Assembly (NCBI RefSeq): GCF_010668395.1
Contig: NZ_WUEY01000013.1
Span: 149,866 to 213,865 of the forward strand
Source of the DNA: Martinezella lusitana
GTDB taxonomy: Bacteria > Pseudomonadota > Alphaproteobacteria > Rhizobiales > Rhizobiaceae
Direction: 5' to 3'
Length of the DNA: 64,000 nucleotides
Part shown: piece after piece, positions 42,882 to 51,895 of the stretch
Layout of the letters: the number at the start of each line of letters is the position of its first letter
Position numbering within the stretch: position 1 is the first letter of the stretch
Notes under the pieces: generated by a model
Told to the model about the DNA's origin: nothing
Seen by the model: only the letters and a program-made list of their open reading frames with translations
Database searches by the model: none
Made by a program: the position numbers and the translations under genes

Positions 42882-43712
42882 ATGCAAATCGTCAGCGCTA
42901 ACGGCGCATCCATTCCCTCGCTCGGCTTCGGCACGTTCCGCATGCCAGGTCCCGACACGGAACGCATGGTCGCGCATGTTCTCGGCAACGGCTATCGCCA
43001 TATCGATACCGCACAGATCTATGGCAACGAGGCCGAAGTGGGTGACGGCATCATCCGTTCGGGCATCGCCCGCGGCGACCTGTTCCTGACCACGAAGGTC
43101 TGGGTCGAAAACTATCGGCACGGCGCTTTCATCGCGTCGGTGGATGAAAGCCTCAGGAAGCTGAAGACCGACCATGTCGATCTCCTGCTTCTGCATTGGC
43201 CGAACGACGGCGTGCCGCTTGCCGAGCAGATCGGCGCTCTGAATGAGGTGGCAAAGGCAGGCAAGGTCCGCCACATCGGCGTTTCCAACTTCAACCAGGC
43301 CTTGATGCGGGAGGCTGCCCGGCTCAGTGATCTGCCCCTGGTCACCAACCAGGTCGAATATCATCCCTATCTCGACCAGTCGGTCGTCATCGAAGCTGCC
43401 GCCAGCATCGGCATGTCGGTGACTGCCTATTACGCCATGGCCGATGGCAAGGTGCTTTCGGACCCGGTGCTGAAGGAGATCGCAAACCTGCATGGCAAGT
43501 CGATCGCCCAGGTCGTTCTGCGCTGGATCGTTCAGCAGGGGCTGATCGTTCTGTCCAAGACCGTATCCGAAAGCCGTGCCGCGGAAAACGCCGCCATCTT
43601 CGACTTCGCGCTTTCGCAGGATGAGATGGCGGCAATCCATGCTCTTGCACAGCCGGGCGGGCGCATGGTCAGCCCCGATGGTCTGGCGCCTGTCTGGGAT
43701 GAAGCGGCTTGA
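42882..43712 (+). CDS. aldo/keto reductase (DkgB-like)
   Basis: A 276-residue AKR starting at MQIVSANGAS (AAAGGA seven bases upstream; an upstream in-frame ATG at 42861 is less likely). The tetrad is intact: Asp and Tyr in DTAQIYGNE, Lys in TTKVW and His in LLLHWPND. GVSNFNQALM and SVTAYYAMADG follow. Resembles 2,5-diketo-D-gluconate/methylglyoxal reductases, acting with NADPH on carbonyls. It follows the MFS gene, and a hairpin terminator lies 31 bases after its stop. Confidence 0.92.
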   Translation: MQIVSANGASIPSLGFGTFRMPGPDTERMVAHVLGNGYRHIDTAQIYGNEAEVGDGIIRSGIARGDLFLTTKVWVENYRHGAFIASVDESLRKLKTDHVDLLLLHWPNDGVPLAEQIGALNEVAKAGKVRHIGVSNFNQALMREAARLSDLPLVTNQVEYHPYLDQSVVIEAAASIGMSVTAYYAMADGKVLSDPVLKEIANLHGKSIAQVVLRWIVQQGLIVLSKTVSESRAAENAAIFDFALSQDEMAAIHALAQPGGRMVSPDGLAPVWDEAA

Positions 43713-43742
43713 CGTTCACGGTCCAATGGACCCTGTAGACAA

Positions 43743-43764
43743 GGGAGCCGCTCCGGCGGCTCCC
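43743..43764 (+). terminator. rho-independent-like terminator
   Basis: Perfect 9-bp stem GGGAGCCGC / GCGGCTCCC with a TCCG tetraloop followed by TTTCG, ending the MFS/AKR transcript and facing the convergent GH94 gene. Confidence 0.75.
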
Positions 43765-43781
43765 TTTCGCATGTGAATGGT

Positions 43782-46700
43782 TCAGGCCTTGAAGTCCAGC
43801 TTAACCTCGCAGGCGCCGATCGAGGCCGGCAACAGCGGCTTGCGGATGCGCTGGCCGAACTGCCGCTTGAAGCCGAAAATATTGCCGATCAGGCTCTTGG
43901 TGTAGAGGCCGGGGCCGCTTGAATAGATGCGCCAGCCGCCATCGACGGCAATATCGCCGGCTTTGACGCGTCCCCAGTCCGAAGAGGCATGATAACGGTC
44001 GTCGAAGGCCGCATCGCTGCTGCTGAAATAGGTGTTGCGCTGGCGAAGCGACGCATGCTCCACCCGCCCGCTGACGGCGATCGGGTTGGCGAGCGCCAAG
44101 GCCTGCCATACGGCTTCCGCGTCGTTGTCGAGGGCCAGCGCCTCGCAGTAGCGCAGGTGCGCATGCACATACATGAGCCCGATCTCGCGACCGAAGAAGG
44201 ATGAGGATTCGGCACGGCGGAAGAGCTTTTCCGGGCCGCCGGAATAGGTCGCCGGCTTTTCCATCAGCCGCACGCCATCCGGGAACAGCAGGTTCTCGCG
44301 GATGATCTTCATGTGGGCGTGGCGCTGATCGGGCGTAAACAGGCCACCGATCATGGGCTGGGTCATCGCAATCAGCGAGTAATGCAGGCCGGTCCGCGTG
44401 TCCTCGGGATGCAGCAGCAGTTCGACGCCGTCATGGCTCGGATCGAAGACGCCGTAGCCGGCGACGATGCCGTCGCGCATCAGGAGCCGGTTGAAGTCGG
44501 CGCGCATGGCAACGGCGGTTGCCTGAAGTGACTGTGCCTCCTCATTGCGACTGGCGAGCGTGAGGATGCCGGCATAGCGCACCAGCTGCTCATAAAGCAG
44601 CGACACCGTCCAGCTGCTGACCATCCAGTCGCGCAGGTGCGGATCGGCCGGCTGCAGGCTGTCGTTCCAGTCGCCCTCGCCATAGCGGATCAGGCTCGTG
44701 CCGGGTACGAAGCGGCTGCGCACGGTCTCCAGCAGCTTTTCGACGTGATCGGAGATCGTCGCATGCTCCGAGGTCTGCTGCATGGTGTCGTCGGCACGCC
44801 ACGGCACCCTTTTGGCTAGGAAGGTGATGTCGCCGGTCGCCTCGATGTAATCGCAGAGTGCCTTGAGCGGCCAGACGACGATATCGCCATGCGCCTCGCC
44901 GGCGCGGATGTTGGCGTAGGGTTCCAGCATGAACCATTGCGGCCAGTCGCCACGATCCCGATACTGCTCGGAAAAGAGCGTGCTCAGGATCTGCCGGACC
45001 TCGTCGTCATGTTCGTAGGCCAGCAGGAATTCGATCGGTCCCTGGCAGACGTCGCGCGTTCCCCACGCGGCCCCCGTATATTGCTCCAGCCCATGCGGCA
45101 CGCTCAGGTGGACGATGGCGTCATGTGCGATCCAGGGCAGCATGACCGCCTGTGCCGCGACATCGCGACCATCGCCCTCGACATGCGCGCCGCGCGTTAC
45201 ATGGCTCCAGAAGCGTCGCGCCGGCGCGAGCATCTCTTCGCTTTCGACACCGGCGCTGTAGCGCGAGGCAAGGGTTTCGGCCGCATCCGGATCGGTCATC
45301 GAGCCGGTGACGGCAAAGCGCAAGTCCCTGGTCGGATGCGATTTCAGCGCGATAAACGGGCCGTTGCGGGCGACGCCATCGCTATAGAGCAGTTCGTCGC
45401 CGCCAAAGGCCTCGAACGCATCCGGCGTCGAGGTGACCAGGTGATAACCGGCCTTCGGGTAGCGGTCCCAGAGCCAGGACGGCTGCGGCCGGAAGCAGAA
45501 GCGCTTGGCCGCCGTATCGACTGCAATGTTTGCCACCGCTTCGTAGTCGCGCTCGCCGAGCACGATATGCCCGAACACGAGAAAGCGGCAGGCGGCTCCT
45601 TCGACCGACACGCTCCACTGCATGGCCGGATCGTCGCCGGATGCGACGGCAGAGACCGAGACGGTGCGGCCGGAAAGCCGGTAAATCCAACGCGTGTCGT
45701 TAAGACCCATCTCGAATGCCGCGGGCACGCCGAGCAGGCGCCAGCCATCGCCGAGATCGACGAGGATGCGCAGGCCGCTTGCCCGCGTCAGATTGTAGGG
45801 GTCGCGCGAGACGGAGAACAGCTTGTGGAACGATGTATTGCCGATGGTCAGCTGTGCGGCAAAGATGCCTTGCATCCAGCAGGTCGCGGCCAGGGTCTGG
45901 TCATCGAGCAGCATATTCTGCCCGCTGCGGACGATGGCGCCGTGACGGCGGGCCACCAGCCGCTCCTTTTCGCGGAGCACAATATGTCTGTTGTGCGCCC
46001 CGTCCGGCACGAAGAAGGACAGCAGTTTTCCATCGGCATGCTCTTCCAGCATGCGCTCGGGGTAGAGCGCAGCGACGGTTGCTTTATCCAGCTCTTCGCT
46101 CTCGGCAAGAGGTGCGTCCTGCACGAGACTGCGCGCCGGCTCTGCGGCTGATATCGTGTCTGCCGCCAGCTCGCTCTGAAGCTTCGACAAGGCATCGAGA
46201 CGGGCGAGATCGGCATCGCTGGAGGCGGCCGGATGATCGGCGATGAAAAGGCCGAAGAAAGTGGCGCTGGCAGCCGCGCTCGGCGCCAGCGAAAGCGGTT
46301 TTGACTGGATGGCCGGGCAGGCGACCTCGTGCTGGCGGCGTATGCTCGGGAGATCGTTGCCAAAAGCCGGCACCATGACGCCGTCGCCGCCCTTGGACGG
46401 CACGACGAGCTGGATGGCGTCGGTCGCGTAGGCCGCGGCACCCTCAAGGCAGCCTTGCGCGAGCCATGGATTTCGCCCGCCACCCTGTTTGAGGTTCTGG
46501 CGGTTCATCACCACGGGACCGAAGGCGGCATGGCCGGCAATGTGATGATCGATATATTGCGAGGCGTAGGCTTCGCTGTTCATCAGGAATCCGCGATCGC
46601 CGAGGCCGACATCCTGGATGAGGACGAGATCGGCGGAAAGCGTCGCACTGGTGCTGTTTTCCAGCGAGACCTGCCAGAACCATACGGTCTGGCTCGGATG

Positions 46701-47042
46701 CAGCCGCAGGCTGACCGTATGTTTGATACCGGCCGTCTCTCCGCTCCAGGAGAAACCGCCATCGCCGTGGCCAAAACGCACCGCAGCCTTCGGACCGACG
46801 ATTTCGGCCGTCGTCGGTTTTGTTCCGCCGACGCGCAGGTAGAGCCTGCCGATCCCGCCATAAACAGGCGAGCCGAGCACCTGATTGATCATGATGCCGC
46901 CCTGCTGGTCGGCGAAGTCGACGGCAAACAGCGTGCCGTTCGGCAACACCGATGCCGAAAGACCGACGCTATTGCCAAGCGTGATAAGACCGAGTTCTTC
47001 GCGACGAGGCGTCTGAAAGCTGCGATGGGAGTCCGAGGACAT
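43782..47042 (-). CDS. GH94-type glycoside phosphorylase, possibly 1,2-beta-oligoglucan phosphorylase
   Basis: A 1086-residue protein of the former glycosyltransferase 36 (GH94) family. The N-terminal beta-sandwich domain spans roughly residues 20-330; the (alpha/alpha)6 catalytic domain contains WGTRDVCQGPIEFLLAYEHD and the general-acid aspartate Asp791 in GEGDWNDSLQP. The length (about 1.1k) fits 1,2-beta-oligoglucan phosphorylases better than 800-residue cellobiose phosphorylases, and rhizobia make beta-1,2-glucans. This substrate is inference. No signal peptide, so cytosolic. It lies 175 bp after the beta-mannosidase gene in the same direction and would release a sugar 1-phosphate. Confidence 0.8.
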   Translation of the reverse strand: MSSDSHRSFQTPRREELGLITLGNSVGLSASVLPNGTLFAVDFADQQGGIMINQVLGSPVYGGIGRLYLRVGGTKPTTAEIVGPKAAVRFGHGDGGFSWSGETAGIKHTVSLRLHPSQTVWFWQVSLENSTSATLSADLVLIQDVGLGDRGFLMNSEAYASQYIDHHIAGHAAFGPVVMNRQNLKQGGGRNPWLAQGCLEGAAAYATDAIQLVVPSKGGDGVMVPAFGNDLPSIRRQHEVACPAIQSKPLSLAPSAAASATFFGLFIADHPAASSDADLARLDALSKLQSELAADTISAAEPARSLVQDAPLAESEELDKATVAALYPERMLEEHADGKLLSFFVPDGAHNRHIVLREKERLVARRHGAIVRSGQNMLLDDQTLAATCWMQGIFAAQLTIGNTSFHKLFSVSRDPYNLTRASGLRILVDLGDGWRLLGVPAAFEMGLNDTRWIYRLSGRTVSVSAVASGDDPAMQWSVSVEGAACRFLVFGHIVLGERDYEAVANIAVDTAAKRFCFRPQPSWLWDRYPKAGYHLVTSTPDAFEAFGGDELLYSDGVARNGPFIALKSHPTRDLRFAVTGSMTDPDAAETLASRYSAGVESEEMLAPARRFWSHVTRGAHVEGDGRDVAAQAVMLPWIAHDAIVHLSVPHGLEQYTGAAWGTRDVCQGPIEFLLAYEHDDEVRQILSTLFSEQYRDRGDWPQWFMLEPYANIRAGEAHGDIVVWPLKALCDYIEATGDITFLAKRVPWRADDTMQQTSEHATISDHVEKLLETVRSRFVPGTSLIRYGEGDWNDSLQPADPHLRDWMVSSWTVSLLYEQLVRYAGILTLASRNEEAQSLQATAVAMRADFNRLLMRDGIVAGYGVFDPSHDGVELLLHPEDTRTGLHYSLIAMTQPMIGGLFTPDQRHAHMKIIRENLLFPDGVRLMEKPATYSGGPEKLFRRAESSSFFGREIGLMYVHAHLRYCEALALDNDAEAVWQALALANPIAVSGRVEHASLRQRNTYFSSSDAAFDDRYHASSDWGRVKAGDIAVDGGWRIYSSGPGLYTKSLIGNIFGFKRQFGQRIRKPLLPASIGACEVKLDFKA

Positions 47043-47173
47043 AAGCCGTGTCTCGCTGATTCATGGATCGGATAAAGTGGCACTAGATCACAAGGCGACG
47101 CCCGATCATAGGAGGCATCACGCCATTCCCGCCCGCAATCTTTCGTAACGGTTTACTGTAGATATGAGGGCCG

Positions 47174-47194
47174 ATCCGGCGCGATGCGCCGGAT
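47174..47194 (-). terminator. intergenic stem-loop between beta-mannosidase and GH94 genes
   Basis: Perfect 9-bp stem ATCCGGCGC / GCGCCGGAT with a 3-base loop, just after the beta-mannosidase stop. Without a T tract it may stabilise the upstream mRNA or partly attenuate the GH94 gene. Confidence 0.5.
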
Positions 47195-47218
47195 ATCCTG
47201 TCCGAAGCGATCCTCGTT

Positions 47219-49687
47219 TTAATGATGCGGAGGCTCGGCGACCTGATTGGCCGTTCGCACGACGGTTCGAAGATCGGCATCGTCGAAGGCCTCCTTGGAG
47301 ATGCCTCTTATCCTGAAGGTCCTTCTTTCGCCGGGCGCGAGATTGACCAGCATGTCGTCGACTTCGGCATTCGGGCCGATCCGGTCGACGAACAGGCAGA
47401 GATCGCGCAGGAAAGACTGCGCCGTGATGGTGACCGTGATCCCGTCCGTCGTCTGGGCACTCTCGACGTCGAAGCGAGGCTGCGGATATTGCAGCTTCAT
47501 ATCCTTCTCGAAGAACCACCAGGCTTCGGCATCGCCGAGGCGGGCGCGCAGGAATTCCCGGCGCGGATCGGCCGGTGTCGCGACATCGGCCGGGATATCG
47601 ATATCGGTATTTTCGAAGCGATCGCACAGAATGCGCCAGACGTGGTGACGGGCAAGCAGCGTGCCGTTGAAATCGAAGCGTTCGACGGTGAAGGGCACGC
47701 GCCAGAACAGCGTTGCGTCATTGACCGCAACGGCAGCCAGGCCATCGCCGCGCGGCTGGATGGTCAGGAGATGCGGCGCGTAGCTATGCTTCAAGGCATA
47801 CCAGAGCGGCTTCTTCCTGCCGGCGCCATCGAGGGCGGCCCAGGAGGTGACGGGCCAGCAGTCGTTGAGCTGCCAGACGATGGTTCCCATGCAGGTGGGG
47901 CGATGCGAGCGCATGTGGTCGATGCCGAAGCTGATCGCCCGCGCTTGGTTGAGCTGCGTGACGAACAGCCAGTCGTCGAAATTTTGCGGGTGGGGGAACC
48001 AGCCTTCCAGCCCCATCAGCAGCTTGTCGTTGCCGCTGGTTGCCTTCTGATGGTGCAGCACGCCCGGCGAGGCCGCGGCCCGGTCCTTCTCGCGAACGGA
48101 CTGGGCGAGCGTTGCGAAGGTCGGCGGCGCCTGCCATCCGAATTCGGAGCAGAAGCGGGGGATATAGTTGCGGTAGGTCTCGTAACCGACCTCGTTCCAG
48201 ACATCCCATATATGCTTGCAGCCATGCTCGTCCGCGTTCGGCGCGATTTCCATGGAGCCGGAATAGGGGCTGCCCGCCCAATAGGGCCGCGTCGGATCGA
48301 TCTCGGCCACCAGCTTCGGCAGGAGGTCGAGATAGTAGCCGGCCCCCCAGGGTCGATTGCCGAGCACATCCTGCCAGCCCCAGTCGAAATAGCCCCAGAT
48401 ATTCTCGTTGTTGCCGTTCCAGATGACCAGCGAGGCGTAGGGCATGAGCCTCGTGATCGCTTCGCGCGCTTCCGCCTCGATCTCGCTGTAAACCGGTTCC
48501 TCCTCGGGATAGGTGGCGCAGGCAAACAGGAAATCCTGCCAGACCATGATGCCGGCGGCATCGCACTCTTCGTAGAACGTATCGGTCTCGTAGATGCCGC
48601 CGCCCCAGACGCGCAGCATGTTCATGTTGGCATCGCGGGCCTGGGCGATCCTGTCGCGATAGCGCTCGCGCGTCACGCGCGGCAGGAAGCAATCGTCGGG
48701 GATCCAGTTGGCGCCGCGGGCAAAGACCGGCACGTCGTTGACGACGAGCGTGAAGGCCGAGCCGATCTCATCCGGCGTCGTATCGAGCCGTACGGAACGG
48801 AATCCGACGCGGCGTTTCCAGCCGTCGAGTGCTGCACCGTCCGAGCCGAGGAGCTGCAGGTCGAGATCGTAAAGCGGCTGACCGCCCATGCCATGTGGCC
48901 ACCAGACCTGCGGATTGTCGATGCGGCATTCGATCAGCGCATGGGTCTCTCCCTGGGCGACGCGAACCTCCGCGCGCTTGCCGCCGACGGACAAGACCAG
49001 CGCCACGCTATCCGTGCCCTTCTCCGCCCATTCGATCTCGACATGCAGGCGCGCCACGCCCTGGCTGCCCTGCAGCGTGATTTCCGGGCGGATGGTTCCG
49101 AGACGTGCCTTCGACCAGCTCTCGACGGCGATCGGTTTCCAGATGCCCGAGGTGACGACACTCGGGCCCCAATCCCAGCCGAAATTGCAGGCCATCTTAC
49201 GGATGAGGTTGCTCGGGCCGGGATAATTCTGGGGGATATCGGCGGCGGTGCCGAGCTGTTTGCGCACGTCCTCGCCATGCTCGTAGGCCGATTGAAAATC
49301 GACGATCAATTCGTTGCGGCCGCTTTTCAGATGCTCTTCGATCGCGAAGCGGTAGCTCCGGTGCATGTTGCGGGTTTCGCCAAGGAGTGTGCCGTTCAGT
49401 TCCAGGCGTGCGGCCGTATCGAGGCCGAGGCAGGAGAGATCGGTGCGCTCGGCGTCCTCGCCATCCCAGTCGAAGGCCAGGCGATAGCGCCAGGCGGAGC
49501 GGCCGATCCAATCCTGCGAGATCTCGTTGACGTCGAGATAGGGATCGGTAATCAGCTGGGCCGCCATCAGGTCGAGATGCACGTTGCCCGGCACGGCGGC
49601 CTGGATCGAATTGGGCAGGGCCGGTGCGGTGGAGGGCGCGCGAAGGCGCGAAATGGTCCAGCCGGTGTCGAGCGTCTGTCTTTTCAT
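47219..49687 (-). CDS. beta-mannosidase, glycoside hydrolase family 2
   Basis: An 822-residue GH2 enzyme with no signal peptide. N-terminal sugar-binding domain (VPGNVHLDLMAAQLITDPY, NFGWDWGPSVVTSGIWKP) is typical of beta-mannosidases. The TIM-barrel has the acid/base Glu428 in WNGNNENIWG and nucleophile Glu515 in FCSEFGWQA. The WGGGIYETDTFYEECD segment is also characteristic. It removes terminal beta-linked mannose from mannosides in the cytosol. It is 28 bp behind a gntR gene and upstream of the GH94 gene. The full-length antisense ORF over it is a base-composition artefact. Confidence 0.93.
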   Translation of the reverse strand: MKRQTLDTGWTISRLRAPSTAPALPNSIQAAVPGNVHLDLMAAQLITDPYLDVNEISQDWIGRSAWRYRLAFDWDGEDAERTDLSCLGLDTAARLELNGTLLGETRNMHRSYRFAIEEHLKSGRNELIVDFQSAYEHGEDVRKQLGTAADIPQNYPGPSNLIRKMACNFGWDWGPSVVTSGIWKPIAVESWSKARLGTIRPEITLQGSQGVARLHVEIEWAEKGTDSVALVLSVGGKRAEVRVAQGETHALIECRIDNPQVWWPHGMGGQPLYDLDLQLLGSDGAALDGWKRRVGFRSVRLDTTPDEIGSAFTLVVNDVPVFARGANWIPDDCFLPRVTRERYRDRIAQARDANMNMLRVWGGGIYETDTFYEECDAAGIMVWQDFLFACATYPEEEPVYSEIEAEAREAITRLMPYASLVIWNGNNENIWGYFDWGWQDVLGNRPWGAGYYLDLLPKLVAEIDPTRPYWAGSPYSGSMEIAPNADEHGCKHIWDVWNEVGYETYRNYIPRFCSEFGWQAPPTFATLAQSVREKDRAAASPGVLHHQKATSGNDKLLMGLEGWFPHPQNFDDWLFVTQLNQARAISFGIDHMRSHRPTCMGTIVWQLNDCWPVTSWAALDGAGRKKPLWYALKHSYAPHLLTIQPRGDGLAAVAVNDATLFWRVPFTVERFDFNGTLLARHHVWRILCDRFENTDIDIPADVATPADPRREFLRARLGDAEAWWFFEKDMKLQYPQPRFDVESAQTTDGITVTITAQSFLRDLCLFVDRIGPNAEVDDMLVNLAPGERRTFRIRGISKEAFDDADLRTVVRTANQVAEPPHH

Positions 49688-49715
49688 GTCATGTGTCCGT
49701 TATGAAATGGATGTC

Positions 49716-50417
49716 TCAAACAGCCTTTGGCGCGATGAAGTGCAGGCCTGCCTGCAGATGACGGTTCATGTGATAGGCGTAGGCGATTCGATCACGTTGT
49801 TCCAACGCCCCGATGATATCGCGATGGTCATTATAGGCGCTGTCAACGGCCTCGCGGGAGCGTTTTCCCGCCTCCATGAGCCTCTGCAACAATGGCTGCA
49901 GAATGCCATAGACTTGTGACAGGGTCTGATTGCCGGCAAAACCCACGAGGGCGGCATGAAACCTGAAATCAAGTTCTGCGGCCTTGGCCAATTCCCGCGC
50001 GGATTTCATCTGGTCGTTGATCGAATTCAGTGTCGCGATCCCCGCTTCGTCGACAGTTTCGAACAAAAGATCGCTGAGATTGATCTCGATGAGACGACGG
50101 AATCCCTGGATATCGAGAAAGTTCTCGGCCGAGATGTCGATGGCGAAGGAGAAGAGCTCCATCAACGCCTGCTGGCGGCGATCCGTGATGACCGCGCCGA
50201 CCTTCTGGCGGCTCTCCACGACGCCATAGGCCTTCAGGATACGGATCGCTTCGCGGACGGTATTTCGGCTTGCATTGAACATGGAGGCGAGGTCCGCTTC
50301 CGAGGGCAGGGCGTCTCCCAGCCCGAGATTGCGCTCGCGCATCAGCCGCCGCAGCGCATCGACCACCTGATCGACCGCCGAACCCTTATCGTCGATATCA
50401 GCGGTCTCCGCCACCAT
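49716..50417 (-). CDS. FadR/UxuR-type GntR transcriptional regulator
   Basis: A 233-residue regulator starting at MVAETADIDD; GGAGG lies upstream of this ATG, and the 33-codon extension to 50516 covers the operator region. The winged helix is LPSEADLASMFNASRNTVREA. The C-terminal FCD domain has the metal-site pattern (RLIEIN, FRFHAALV, DHRDII). Members regulate hexuronate and other sugar-acid genes. The site TTGTYGGTCAA occurs twice, inverted, between this gene and the divergent uxuA. It probably represses both uxuA and its own operon until a sugar acid binds. Confidence 0.9.
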   Translation of the reverse strand: MVAETADIDDKGSAVDQVVDALRRLMRERNLGLGDALPSEADLASMFNASRNTVREAIRILKAYGVVESRQKVGAVITDRRQQALMELFSFAIDISAENFLDIQGFRRLIEINLSDLLFETVDEAGIATLNSINDQMKSARELAKAAELDFRFHAALVGFAGNQTLSQVYGILQPLLQRLMEAGKRSREAVDSAYNDHRDIIGALEQRDRIAYAYHMNRHLQAGLHFIAPKAV

Positions 50418-50441
50418 TGTTCCTCCACTGTCGAAAACATA

Positions 50442-50452
50442 TTGTTGGTCAA
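50442..50452 (+). promoter_or_regulatory. candidate GntR operator, copy 1
   Basis: TTGTTGGTCAA, 25 bp before the gntR start. Matches copy 2 (inverted) at 10 of 11 bases. Confidence 0.6.
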
Positions 50453-50505
50453 TAAGGCATGTCAAGCGCGGCCACAGGATAGACATTTCGCTATTCAGCG
50501 ATATT

Positions 50506-50516
50506 TTGACCGACAA
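50506..50516 (-). promoter_or_regulatory. candidate GntR operator, copy 2
   Basis: On the minus strand TTGTCGGTCAA, 18 bp before the uxuA start and near its ribosome-binding site. With copy 1 it gives the consensus TTGTYGGTCAA, one site for each divergent gene. Confidence 0.6.
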
Positions 50517-50533
50517 ATAGAGGAGATTTTACC

Positions 50534-51712
50534 ATGGAAAGCTGCTGGCGCTGGTTCGGCCCGAAAGATCTCGTTCCGCTCCAGCACGCCCGTCAGGCCG
50601 GGGCGACCGGCATCGTCACGGCGCTCCATGAGGTTTCCTATGCGCGCGCCTGGACGCCGGGCGAGATCGAGGCGCGAAAGGCGCTGGTGGAGGCGGCAGG
50701 ATTGCGCTGGAGCGTGTGTGAATCGATCCCGGTTCCAAGCGCCATCAAGCTCGGGGGAGCGGGCGCCAAAGCGGCGATCGACCTCTGGAAGGACAGCCTG
50801 GCCAATCTGGCTCGCTCCGGCATCAAAACCATCTGCTACAATTTCATGCCCGTGGTGGACTGGACGCGGACGGATCTGCGCTTCGAAATGCCGACCACTG
50901 CGCTTGCCCTGCGTTTCGACATGGCGGAGTTCGTCGCCTACGATGTTTTCGTCCTGCGCAGGAAAGGAGCCGAGGAAGACTATGCACCTGAGCTGGTGCG
51001 GCGTGCCGAGGCGCGGCTGGCGGGGTTGACGCCGGAAGCCGCGCAGCGGCTGGAGAACAATATCATCGCCGGCCTTCCCGGCGGCGAGGACAGCTATGGC
51101 CGTGAAGCCATCCGATCCGCCATAGCCCTCTTTGACGGAATGACCGAAGACGATCTTCAGGCCAGTCGCGATGCCTTCCTGCGGGAGGTCGTGCCGGTTG
51201 CGGCAGAGCTCGGCGCCAAGCTCGCGATCCATCCCGACGACCCGCCCCTTTCGCTTTTCGGCCTGCCGCGCGTCGTTTCGACGGCGGCGGATCTTCGCCG
51301 CATCCTCGGGAGCATCGACCATCCGGCCAACGGCTTGACGCTCTGCGTCGGCTCGCTCGGATCCCGCGCCGACAATGATGTCCTGGCGATGGCGCTCGAA
51401 TTCGCTTCGCGCATCAACTTCGCGCATCTGCGCGACGTGGCGATCGAACCGGACGGGTCGTTCGTGGAAGCTGCGCATCTGGAGGGGCGAAGCGACATAT
51501 ACGCCATCCTGCGCACATTGCTTGCCGAAGAGGCGCGGCGTCGCAACGAGGGGCGCGGCGATCATCTGATCCCGATGCGGCCGGACCACGGACATCTCAT
51601 CGGCGACGACATCGATAAGCCGACCAATCCCGGCTATTCCCTCATCGGTCGCTTGAAGGGGCTCGGCGAGTTGCATGGCGTCCTTCACGCAATCGGCAAG
51701 GCCGGGCTTTGA
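50534..51712 (+). CDS. uxuA: mannonate dehydratase
   Basis: A 392-residue enzyme that dehydrates D-mannonate to 2-keto-3-deoxygluconate in hexuronate catabolism. MESCWRWFGPKDLVPLQHAR is the classic N-terminus; ICYNFMPVVDWTRTDL, LAIHPDDPPLSLFGLPR and LCVGSLGSRADND supply the metal and substrate residues; DHGHLIGDD closes the barrel. GAGGAG lies upstream. No uxuB or uxaC is in the window. It is divergent from the gntR-GH2-GH94 operon and shares a regulatory region with it. Confidence 0.95.
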   Translation: MESCWRWFGPKDLVPLQHARQAGATGIVTALHEVSYARAWTPGEIEARKALVEAAGLRWSVCESIPVPSAIKLGGAGAKAAIDLWKDSLANLARSGIKTICYNFMPVVDWTRTDLRFEMPTTALALRFDMAEFVAYDVFVLRRKGAEEDYAPELVRRAEARLAGLTPEAAQRLENNIIAGLPGGEDSYGREAIRSAIALFDGMTEDDLQASRDAFLREVVPVAAELGAKLAIHPDDPPLSLFGLPRVVSTAADLRRILGSIDHPANGLTLCVGSLGSRADNDVLAMALEFASRINFAHLRDVAIEPDGSFVEAAHLEGRSDIYAILRTLLAEEARRRNEGRGDHLIPMRPDHGHLIGDDIDKPTNPGYSLIGRLKGLGELHGVLHAIGKAGL

Positions 51713-51762
51713 ACATCGTGGTGCGCGCTGTGGCTCAAGATCGTGGCCCTTCAGACACAATG

Positions 51763-51788
51763 AAGCCTACTGCATATTCCGTAGGCTT
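51763..51788 (+). terminator. rho-independent terminator of uxuA with overlapping alternative hairpin
   Basis: AAGCCTAC-N10-GTAGGCTT, 8-bp stem running into TTTTG. A second hairpin TAGGC-TTTT-GCCTA (51782-51795) shares the right arm, so only one can form at a time. Confidence 0.65.
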
Positions 51789-51895
51789 TTGCCTAAAGTT
51801 TAACCTTGTTACAATTTTGATTTTATTTAGTTTTCTCATCTATCAATGTCCAATTCGCTGATCTCTCAACTCGAATTGGCAAGGTCGACCTGTCC

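Noticed and set aside
44889..46151. 420-codon plus-strand ORF inside the GH94 region
   Set aside because: Antisense to the phosphorylase gene, no family resemblance or ribosome-binding site.
47222..49705. 827-codon ORF opposite the beta-mannosidase gene
   Set aside because: It lies fully antisense to a gene with clear GH2 catalytic motifs and its translation is low-complexity and resembles no family. Long antisense frames are common in high-GC genomes.
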